DNA from: JASLDZ01 sp038226305
GTDB taxonomy: Bacteria > Pseudomonadota > Alphaproteobacteria > Caulobacterales > Caulobacteraceae
DNA length: 64,000 nucleotides
Direction of reading: 5' to 3'
Assembly (NCBI GenBank): GCA_038226305.1
Contig: JBBRQN010000007.1
Location: 62,001 to 126,000, forward strand
The number at the start of each line of letters is the position of its first letter. Position 1 is the first letter of the stretch. Below the pieces are notes generated by a model. That model was not told the DNA's origin. It saw only the letters and a list, made by a program, of their open reading frames with translations, and made no database searches. Made by a program: the position numbers and the translations under genes. Shown piece after piece: positions 26,513 through 33,554 of this stretch.

Positions 26513-27577
26513 ATGGGTGGCACGGCGCTGATCACGGGGGTGACGGGGCAGGATGGGGCCTATCTGTGTGCCCTGCTGCTGGCCAAGGGCTACCGAGTTC
26601 ACGGGCTGGCGCGGCGCTGTTCCGCCTCCAACACCGGGCGTCTGGAAGGGCTGCTCGGCCCGCTGGAGGCCGTGGAGCGCCTGGAGCTGCATGCCGGCGA
26701 TCTCACCGACGGCGCGGGGCTGATCCGGCTGATCGCCCGCACCCGCCCTGACGAGGTCTACAACCTCGGCGCGCAGAGCCACGTGCGCGCCAGCTTCGAC
26801 ACGCCCGAGATCACCGCCGAGGTCGATGCGCTTGGTTGCGTGCGGCTGCTGGAGGCGGTGCGCACGGTAGGGCTGTCTGGCGCCACGCGGTTCTACCAGG
26901 CCTCCACCTCGGAGCTGTTCGGTGCGGCGGCGGCCAGTCCGCAGACGGAGGACACGCCCTTCCGGCCCCGCAGCCCCTACGGCGCGGCCAAGCTGCATGC
27001 CTACTGGGCCGTCGTCGGCCATCGGGAGGCCTATGGGCTGCACGCCTCCAACGGCATCCTGTTCAACCACGAGAGCCCGTTGCGGGGACAGGCGTTCGTC
27101 ACCCGCAAGATCACCCGGGCGGTCGCCGCCGCAGCGGTCGGCGAGGCCGCGCCCCTGCGGCTCGGCAACCTGGATGCCCGGCGCGACTGGGGGGATGCGC
27201 GGGAGTATGTGGAGGGCATGTGGCGCATGCTCCAGCAGCCTGCGGGCGGCGACTACGTGCTGGCGACGGGCCGCGCGGCCTCGGTGCGCGACTTCGCCTC
27301 CCACGCCTTCGGTGCAGGCGGCCTGCCCCTGCGCTGGGAGGGTGAGGGCGATGGCGAACGCGGCATCTGTCGGCGCACCGGGCGCGTCCTCGTGGCCAGC
27401 GACCCGACCCTGCGCCGCCCGGCCGAGGTGGATCACCTGATCGGCGATGCCTCCAAGGCGGCCCGCGTGCTCGGCTGGTCGGCCCGGGTCACGTGGGAGG
27501 CGCTGTGCGAGGAGATGGTGCGCGCCGATCTGGCGGCGCTGGGCACCGGCCATGTGGGGCGGCGCCGTGCCGCCTGA
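26513..27577 (+). CDS. gmd: GDP-mannose 4,6-dehydratase
   Basis: A 354-residue extended SDR enzyme that converts GDP-D-mannose to GDP-4-keto-6-deoxy-D-mannose. The NADP loop is TGVTGQDGAYL; the catalytic set falls at the same numbers as in the E. coli enzyme: T132 and E134 in STSELF, Y156 and K160 in SPYGAAKLHAY. NHESPLRG and FVTRKITRAV are further family blocks, and the C-terminal R/W segment RRPAEVDHLIGDASKA(A)RVLGW is typical. ATG 26513 is preferred over upstream ATG 26483 because of a GGAG ribosome site about 10 bases before it and because MGGTALITG begins the first strand. The gene overlaps the next one by 26 bases, so product channelling to the reductase homologue is likely. Confidence 0.94.
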   Translation: MGGTALITGVTGQDGAYLCALLLAKGYRVHGLARRCSASNTGRLEGLLGPLEAVERLELHAGDLTDGAGLIRLIARTRPDEVYNLGAQSHVRASFDTPEITAEVDALGCVRLLEAVRTVGLSGATRFYQASTSELFGAAAASPQTEDTPFRPRSPYGAAKLHAYWAVVGHREAYGLHASNGILFNHESPLRGQAFVTRKITRAVAAAAVGEAAPLRLGNLDARRDWGDAREYVEGMWRMLQQPAGGDYVLATGRAASVRDFASHAFGAGGLPLRWEGEGDGERGICRRTGRVLVASDPTLRRPAEVDHLIGDASKAARVLGWSARVTWEALCEEMVRADLAALGTGHVGRRRAA

Positions 27578-28547
27578 CGTGGCGCAGGCGGTGCGCGGGC
27601 GGCACCTGTGGGTGGCAGGCCATGGGGGCCTCCTCGGTTCGGCCCTGATGCGCGCGCTGGCGGGGGGTGAGGCAAAGGTGCTGACGGCCCCTCGCGCGGA
27701 CCTCGATCTTCGCGATGCAGGGGCGGTCGAGCGGTGGGTGGGCGAGGCCCGGCCCGAGATCGTGATCCTGTCGGCGGCAGCCGCCGGGGGCGTGGCGCAC
27801 AATCTCGCTGCGGGAGAGGCCCTGTTCGCCGACAACCTGGCTATCGCTCAGGCCGTGATCGGGGCGTGCGGGCGGGCGGGCGTGCCGCGCCTGCTGTATG
27901 TGGCGTCCGCCGCGATCTACCCCCGGGAGGCGCCCCTGCCGACGCCCGAGTCCGCGCTTGGCAGCGGCCCGCCGGACCCGTCGATGGCGGGCTATGCCCA
28001 TGCCAAGCTGGCCGGCATCGCCTTGTGTGAGGATTGGTCGGCCCGCGCGGGGCTGCACTATTCCGCCGTGGCCCCCTGCAACCTCTACGGCCCGGGCGAC
28101 CGCTTCGAGGAGGGCCGCTCGACCGTGCTGGCGGCGCTGGTGGCGCGAGCAGTGCAGGCGCAGGCGACCGGTGCGGATGAGCTCGTGGTGTGGGGCACGG
28201 GCACGGCCACCCGCGAATTCCTGCATGCGGACGATGCGGCGACGGCCCTCCTCACCGTGCTGGCCCGGTCGCAGGGGCCCGGACTCGTCAACGTGGGATC
28301 GGGCGAAGACACGCCCATCGCCGTTGTGGCTCGGCTGGCGGCCCTTGCCGCAGGGTTCGAGGGGCGGATCGTGTTCGACCCCTCCAAGCCCGAAGGCGCG
28401 CCCCGCAAGCGGCTCGACACGGCGCGCCTGCGCAGCCTGGGTTGGGCACCGCAGGTGGCGCTCGCCGCGGGGATCGACGGGCTCGTCGCCGATTACCGCG
28501 CGCGGTTCAGTCCTGCATCCCCGCCAGGGTTTCGCGAAGGGCCTTGA
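27552..28547 (+). CDS. GDP-L-fucose synthase homologue lacking both epimerisation residues
   Basis: A 331-residue SDR protein that aligns without gaps to E. coli GDP-L-fucose synthase (Fcl/WcaG) across its active site: GHGGLLGSAL, IYPREAPLPTPESAL, YAHAKLAGIALCE, NLYGPGDRF, VVWGTGTATREFLHADD, FDPSKPEGAPRKRLD. The reductase triad is kept (S119, Y148, K152). The two residues that do the 3,5-epimerisation in Fcl are not: Cys109 is Ala (A121, codon 27912-27914) and His179 is Thr (T191, codon 28122-28124). It should therefore reduce GDP-4-keto-6-deoxymannose without epimerising it, giving GDP-D-rhamnose or GDP-6-deoxy-D-talose, unless the nearby GME homologue supplies epimerisation. Start ATG 27552 (26-base overlap with gmd) or GTG 27567. 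The last 41 bases overlap the converging sulfatase gene. Confidence 0.85.
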   Translation: MWGGAVPPDVAQAVRGRHLWVAGHGGLLGSALMRALAGGEAKVLTAPRADLDLRDAGAVERWVGEARPEIVILSAAAAGGVAHNLAAGEALFADNLAIAQAVIGACGRAGVPRLLYVASAAIYPREAPLPTPESALGSGPPDPSMAGYAHAKLAGIALCEDWSARAGLHYSAVAPCNLYGPGDRFEEGRSTVLAALVARAVQAQATGADELVVWGTGTATREFLHADDAATALLTVLARSQGPGLVNVGSGEDTPIAVVARLAALAAGFEGRIVFDPSKPEGAPRKRLDTARLRSLGWAPQVALAAGIDGLVADYRARFSPASPPGFREGP

Positions 28548-29877
28548 ACACCGGCGGCGGCTCCTTGTGGCGGAAGGGGGCGAAGGTGGCGACGGCGCGG
28601 TCCAGCCTCGCGCGCATGTCCTTCACCACGTCGGGGTGGGTGGCGGCGACGCTGTAGCGTTCGCCGGGGTCGGCCTGCAGATCGTAGAGCTCGTCATAGC
28701 CCATGGCCCGCACCGGCAGGCGCACCGCTCGGTAGTGGGTGGCGGAGACGTACTTCCAGCGCTGCGTGCGGATGGCGATGGGCGTCTCGTTGTCGAAGAG
28801 CACGATCTCGTCGTGGGGCGAGAGGGCGCCGGTCAGAAGCATGGGCGTCAGGTCGCGCCCGTCGAGCGTCAGCCCGGGCGGAGGCTTCGTCCCGCTCATG
28901 GCGAGGAAGGTGGGCAGAAGGTCGACGCCCGTCGCCATGCCGCCGTTGCGCCGCCCCGCAGGGACGGCGCCCGGCCGCCACGCCACGAAAGGCACGCGAT
29001 AGCCCCCGTCGTAGCCCGCGCCGCCCTTGCGATCGCGCAAGGGTCCGGCGGAGCCCTCGAACCACGGGCCGTTGTCGGAGGTGAAGATCACCAGGGTGTC
29101 GCGCTCCAACTTCAGGGCGCGGAGCTTCGTGAGGAGGCGGCCGACGATGCTGTCGATCTCGGTCACCACCGCGCCGTAGGGGCCGGCGGCGGTCTTCGCG
29201 TTGGAGCCTGTGGGCGGGTGTTCGGGCAGGTGCGGGCTGGAGAGCGCCAGCTCCACGAAGAAGGGCTTGGCCGCGTTGGCCTCGATGAAAGCCTCGGCGT
29301 GGGCGTAGAAGTCCTGCTGCAGCCGCGCGAAGTCCACGGGCGTGGTGGTCACCGTGTCGGAGCCCGCGTGCGACTCGGCCAGCGCCCGGGGCGACATGTC
29401 GTGGCTGTAGGGGATGCCGAAGAAGGCGTCGAAGCCGTGCCGGGTGGGCGGCCACGCCTCCCCCCGGTGGCCCAGGTGCCACTTGCCGAAGAGGCCGGTG
29501 GCGTAGCCGGCCGGCTTCAGCGCGTTGGCGATGGTGACTTCCGACAGGGGCAGCCCCCGGTCGTCGTTCTGCATGATCACCTCGTAGCCGAGGCCCGTCC
29601 GCACCGGGTAGCGCCCGGTGAGGAGGCCCGCCCGCGATGGCGTGCAGATGTTGGCGGGGGCGTAGTAGTCGGTCAGCACCGTCCCCTCCCGCGCCATGCG
29701 CAAGAGGTTCGGTGTGGGGATCAGCCCGTGGCCGTAGAGGCCGGTGTCGCCGTAGCCCAGGTCGTCGCACAGGATGACGATGAAATTCGGCGGCCTCCGC
29801 TTAGGGGCGGAGGCTGTGATCGCGGGGGCGGCCCAGGCGAGAGCGGCGGCCGCGCTCAGCAGTTCACGACGGCGCAT
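28507..29877 (-). CDS. Type I (formylglycine) sulfatase, exported
   Basis: A 456-residue arylsulfatase-family protein. The N-terminus MRRRELLSAAAALAWAAPA is a signal peptide with a twin-Arg flavour. The metal site begins ILCDDLGYGD; the modification motif is CTPSRAGLLTGR with C78 as the formylglycine precursor; GKWHLG and FTSDNGPW follow, as in family enzymes. A formylglycine-generating enzyme would be needed and is not in this window. The substrate is a sulfate ester, possibly a sulfated polysaccharide taken from the environment. It converges on the GDP-sugar reductase gene and shares its final 41 bases. No partner transporter is seen next to it. Confidence 0.92.
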   Translation of the reverse strand: MRRRELLSAAAALAWAAPAITASAPKRRPPNFIVILCDDLGYGDTGLYGHGLIPTPNLLRMAREGTVLTDYYAPANICTPSRAGLLTGRYPVRTGLGYEVIMQNDDRGLPLSEVTIANALKPAGYATGLFGKWHLGHRGEAWPPTRHGFDAFFGIPYSHDMSPRALAESHAGSDTVTTTPVDFARLQQDFYAHAEAFIEANAAKPFFVELALSSPHLPEHPPTGSNAKTAAGPYGAVVTEIDSIVGRLLTKLRALKLERDTLVIFTSDNGPWFEGSAGPLRDRKGGAGYDGGYRVPFVAWRPGAVPAGRRNGGMATGVDLLPTFLAMSGTKPPPGLTLDGRDLTPMLLTGALSPHDEIVLFDNETPIAIRTQRWKYVSATHYRAVRLPVRAMGYDELYDLQADPGERYSVAATHPDVVKDMRARLDRAVATFAPFRHKEPPPVFKALRETLAGMQD

Positions 29878-29973
29878 GGGCGGCTCCCCGGACGATCAGA
29901 GGCGGAGGCGTTCTGATGCGCCCCTCGCCCCGATCTTAGACCCGCTTGTTCAGGCCCGCCTACAGGAAGCGGC

Positions 29974-31053
29974 TCAGCCCTTCACGGCCTTGCCGAACAG
30001 CTTCTGCCAGCGGCGCGGCGAACGCGTCTTCCAGGCGCCGCGGTGATAGACGTCCGACCCGATCAGCGGCACCACTGTGGTGGCCTCGGCGAAGACCATC
30101 TGCTCGTAGGTCACGTCCACCTTGCCCCAGCTGCACGCCTCCTTCAGCGTGGAGGAGCTGCAGGCGCCGTCGCGCACGTCGGCGACGGTGATCTGCACGG
30201 CGTATTTGTGCATCTCGGCGGGAATGCCGAGGATCTCGGCGCAGACCACGGTGTCCTGAGCGAAGTTCTTGGGCACGCCGCCGCCCACCATGAAGAGGCC
30301 GGTGGAGCCCGCGGCGATCTTCACGTCGGTCAGCTCGCGGAAGTCGGCCACGGCGTCGATGGTCAGGTAGGGCTTGCCGGCCGCGATCATCTCCTTCTGG
30401 TGCTTCACGAGGCCGAAGCCGGCGGAGGAGTCCACGAAGGCCGGGCAGAAGATCGGCACGCCTTCCTCGTAGGCGGTCTGCACGAGGCTGCCGGGCTTCT
30501 TGGCGTTGCCCGCCGCGAGCCACTTGCCCATCTCCCAGATGAACTCGCGGCTCGAATAGGGGCGGGGTTCGAGCTGGTTGCACAGGTCGTAGATCGTGCC
30601 GTCGCAGTTCTGGAGCTCTTCCTCGTCGATGTAGGTGTCGTAGATGCGGTCGATGTAGAGATCGCGCAGGATGCGATCGTCGACGCTGGCGTCGGCCTGG
30701 TAGTGCTTGAAGCCGAGCGCCTCGAAGAAATCCATGTCGACGATGCTGGCGCCGGTGGCGACCACCACGTCGATCATGCCGAACTTCACCATGTCGCGGT
30801 ACACGTGCATGCAGCCGCCCGCCGAGGTGGAGCCCGCCAAGATCAGCCAGGGCGAGCAGGCCTCGTCCTCGATGGCCATGTTCAGGATGTCGGAGGCGCG
30901 GGCGGTGTCGCGGCTCGTGAAGCTCATCTTGCGCATGGCGTCGATCACCGGCCGCGCGTCGTAGGCGGTGATGTCGACGTGTTCGACGGTGCGGCTGAGC
31001 AGCTCGGCTTTTGTATTCGCCAAGGGCGCGGAGTGCGGGACGGGAGCGTTCAT
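29974..31053 (-). CDS. Deoxyhypusine synthase-family polyamine enzyme (homospermidine synthase-like)
   Basis: A 359-residue protein of the deoxyhypusine synthase fold: LILAGSTSAGG, DVVVATGASIVDMDFFEALG, FCPAFVDSSAGFG, FMVGGGVPKNFAQD and EACSWGKVDV. The catalytic lysine of the family (human Lys329) is K311 in SWGK, and the preceding Glu is also kept; human His288 (VKHH) is replaced by Asn (PKNF). Bacteria have no eIF5A, so this group makes free polyamines instead; proposed products include homospermidine and agmatine-derived 1,9-bis(guanidino)-5-azanonane. ATG 31051-31053 chosen for the AGAGGA ribosome site about 11 bases upstream. The nearby ornithine decarboxylase gives putrescine and so supports a spermidine-like product. 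Confidence 0.87.
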   Translation of the reverse strand: MNAPVPHSAPLANTKAELLSRTVEHVDITAYDARPVIDAMRKMSFTSRDTARASDILNMAIEDEACSPWLILAGSTSAGGCMHVYRDMVKFGMIDVVVATGASIVDMDFFEALGFKHYQADASVDDRILRDLYIDRIYDTYIDEEELQNCDGTIYDLCNQLEPRPYSSREFIWEMGKWLAAGNAKKPGSLVQTAYEEGVPIFCPAFVDSSAGFGLVKHQKEMIAAGKPYLTIDAVADFRELTDVKIAAGSTGLFMVGGGVPKNFAQDTVVCAEILGIPAEMHKYAVQITVADVRDGACSSSTLKEACSWGKVDVTYEQMVFAEATTVVPLIGSDVYHRGAWKTRSPRRWQKLFGKAVKG

Positions 31054-31283
31054 CGGTTCAGGTTTTCCTCTGAAGGGGTGAGCGCCCGTCGTTGAACCGG
31101 ACGGAGCGACGGGTCTTGATAAGCCTCCGCATCCGGCGAGCCGGGGAGGGGGGTGCATATAGGCGAGACGACCTGAGGAATCGACCCCTGAAGGCCACCT
31201 CCCTTGTGACGGTTCATAGGCTTCGATAGCGTCGCGACCATGACAGACCCCCGCAGCAGACGGGGGCGTCGGGGGACGACGCG

Positions 31284-33413
31284 ATGGGCAGCACCTTCCG
31301 CAGCATTTCGGGTATCTGGCTGGCTCTGGCGGCAGCGGCGACACTGACCGCCTGCGCCCCCGCCAAGGGGCCGGACAAGACGGCCGCCGGGGCGGTGGAC
31401 GCCGCCCGCCTGACCGACGCCGACAAGGACGCCGGCCAGTGGATGAGCCACGGCCGCACCTACAGCGAGCAGCGCTTCAGCCCGCTGGACAAGGTCTCCA
31501 CCGCCAACGTCAAGGACATGGGCCTGGCGTGGAGCTTCGAACTGGCCACCAACCGGGGAGTCGAGACCACGCCCATCGTGGTGGACGGGATGATGTACGT
31601 CACCAGTTCCTGGAGCCTCGTCTACGCCCTGGATGCCAAGACCGGAGCCCAGCTGTGGACCTACGACCCGCAGGTGAACCGCGAGGTGGGCCACAACGCC
31701 TGCTGCGACGTGGTGAACCGGGGCGTGGCGGTGTGGAAGGGCAAGGTCTACGTCGCCGCCCTCGACGGCCGGCTGATCGCCCTGGACGCCAAGACCGGCA
31801 AGCCCGTCTGGACGGCGGTCACCGTCGATCAGTCCAAGCCCTACACGATCACGATGGCTCCCCGGATCATCAAGGGGAAGGTGATGATCGGCAACTCCGG
31901 CTCCGAATACGGGGTGCGGGGCTACGTCTCGGCCTATGACGCCGAGACCGGCAAGATGATCTGGCGCTTCTTCACCGTGCCTGGCGACCCGTCGAAGCCC
32001 TTCGAGAACAAGGCCATGGAGATGGCCGCCAAGACCTGGACCGGCCAGTGGTGGACCGCGGGCGGCGGCGGCTCGCCCTGGGACGCCATGTCCTACGACC
32101 CGGAGTCAAACCTCCTCTACTTCGGCACCGGCAACGGCCTGCCGTGGGATGTGAAGGCCCGCTCGCCCAAGGGCGGTGACAACCTGTTCCTGTCGTCCAT
32201 CGTGGCGGTGGATGCCGACACCGGCGAGTACAAGTGGCACTTCCAGACCACGCCGGGCGACAGCTGGGACTTCGACTCCACCCAGACCCTGACGCTGGCT
32301 GAGCTGACCATCGGCGGCCAGCCCCGCAAGGTGGTGATGCAGGCCGCCAAGAACGGCTTCTTCTATGTGATCGACCGGATCACCGGGAAGCTGATCTCCG
32401 CCAGAAACTACGTGCCCGTCACCTGGGCCAGCGGCGTGGATCAGATCACCGGCAAGCCCATCGAGATCGGCGACGACCACTACAAGGCCGCCCCCACCAC
32501 CATGTTCCCGTCCAGCTTCGGGGGGCATAATTGGCACCCCATGTCGTTCAGCCCCAAGACCGGGCTCGTCTACCTGCCCGCGCAGGAGGTGCCCGGCACC
32601 TACGGCACCGACGATAAGTTCGCGTTCAATCCCGGCGAGTGGAACACCGCCACCAACACCGACCTGAACTCCATCCCCACCGATCCCAAGGCGGTGGCCG
32701 CCATGAAGAACGCCTTCAAGGGCTATCTGATCGCCTGGGACCCGGTGGCGCAGAAGGAGGTCTGGCGCGCGGCCCACAAGGGCCCGTGGAACGGCGGCAC
32801 CCTGGCGACGGGTGGCGGCCTCGTGTTCCAGGGCACGGCAGACGGCCACTTCAACGCCTATGACGCCCGCAACGGTGCCCCCCTGTGGAGCACCGAGACC
32901 TACGCCGCCACCCTGGCGGGCCCGATGACCTACACGGTGGACGGCGAGCAGTACGTGGCCGTGGGGGCGGGCTTCGGCTCGGTCTACTTCCTGGTGGCCG
33001 GGTTCGCGACCGAGGGGGGCAACCCCAACAACGGCAAGATCGTCGTCTACAAACTGGGCGGCAAGGCGCAGCTCGCCAAGCCGGAGCTGACCAAGGTGGT
33101 CATGCCGCAGCCGCCTGCGGCCACGGCCCCAGCCGCGCTCGTGGCGCAGGGGCACTCGACCTACAACAAGTACTGCCTCGTCTGTCACGGCTACGACGCC
33201 ATCTCGGGCGGGGTGATCCCCGACCTGCGCGCCTCGGGAGCCATCGCCGACGCGGGCGCCTTCAAGTCCATCGTCATCGACGGCGCCCTGAAGGAGCGCG
33301 GCATGGTCAGCTTCGCCAAGGTGCTCAAGCCCGCCGACGCCGAAGCCGTCCGCGCCTACCTGATCAAGGTCGCCAACGACCGCTGGACGGCCGAGCACGC
33401 GGGGAAGGGTTAA
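31284..33413 (+). CDS. PQQ-dependent alcohol dehydrogenase with C-terminal cytochrome c (quinohaemoprotein), lanthanide-type signature
   Basis: A 709-residue periplasmic lipoprotein: the signal peptide ends LTAC with lipid-bearing C24. Residues about 50-600 form the eight-bladed PQQ propeller; the vicinal disulfide is C140-C141 (HNACCD). The metal/catalytic Asp is D329 and a second Asp lies two residues on, D331 (SWDFDSTQ); this D-x-D is the hallmark of lanthanide-dependent PQQ alcohol dehydrogenases, where calcium enzymes have a small residue. A haem-c domain closes the protein: CLVCH at 631-635 and likely axial M674. It would oxidise an alcohol and pass electrons to the respiratory chain. 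No PQQ synthesis genes are nearby. It sits between two polyamine genes; ATG 31284 follows a GGGGGA site. Confidence 0.92.
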   Translation: MGSTFRSISGIWLALAAAATLTACAPAKGPDKTAAGAVDAARLTDADKDAGQWMSHGRTYSEQRFSPLDKVSTANVKDMGLAWSFELATNRGVETTPIVVDGMMYVTSSWSLVYALDAKTGAQLWTYDPQVNREVGHNACCDVVNRGVAVWKGKVYVAALDGRLIALDAKTGKPVWTAVTVDQSKPYTITMAPRIIKGKVMIGNSGSEYGVRGYVSAYDAETGKMIWRFFTVPGDPSKPFENKAMEMAAKTWTGQWWTAGGGGSPWDAMSYDPESNLLYFGTGNGLPWDVKARSPKGGDNLFLSSIVAVDADTGEYKWHFQTTPGDSWDFDSTQTLTLAELTIGGQPRKVVMQAAKNGFFYVIDRITGKLISARNYVPVTWASGVDQITGKPIEIGDDHYKAAPTTMFPSSFGGHNWHPMSFSPKTGLVYLPAQEVPGTYGTDDKFAFNPGEWNTATNTDLNSIPTDPKAVAAMKNAFKGYLIAWDPVAQKEVWRAAHKGPWNGGTLATGGGLVFQGTADGHFNAYDARNGAPLWSTETYAATLAGPMTYTVDGEQYVAVGAGFGSVYFLVAGFATEGGNPNNGKIVVYKLGGKAQLAKPELTKVVMPQPPAATAPAALVAQGHSTYNKYCLVCHGYDAISGGVIPDLRASGAIADAGAFKSIVIDGALKERGMVSFAKVLKPADAEAVRAYLIKVANDRWTAEHAGKG

Positions 33414-33426
33414 CCCCAAACTTTTC

Positions 33427-33531
33427 CGCTCATCCCCGCGGATGCGGGGAACCAGACTAAGCCACAGTCAGCTTGGCTGGCCTGTGAGCCACAGGCCTAA
33501 GCCTGGATCCCCGCTTCCGCGGGGACGAGCG
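33427..33531. repeat. 105-bp palindromic REP/MITE-like element
   Basis: The ends are inverted copies of CGCTC(A/G)TCCCCGC (33427-33439 and 33519-33531). The similarity continues inward for about 36 bases with five or six mismatches. Each end forms its own hairpin (CCCCGC-GGAT-GCGGGG at 33434-33449; TCCCCGC-TTCC-GCGGGGA at 33508-33525), and a third perfect 8-bp stem with a 3-base loop lies between them (33479-33497). It fills the gap between two converging genes and may end transcription from both. The TCCCCGC-loop-GCGGGGA core is a REP type common in alphaproteobacteria. No second copy was noticed in this window. Confidence 0.75.
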
Positions 33532-33554
33532 GTCGAGTTGGAGGTGGCTTGCGG

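Noticed and set aside
31054..31283. A short reading frame from ATG 31240 and a promoter in the gap before the PQQ dehydrogenase
   Set aside because: The frame is out of phase with the dehydrogenase and Arg-rich; the best -35/-10 pairs are weak.
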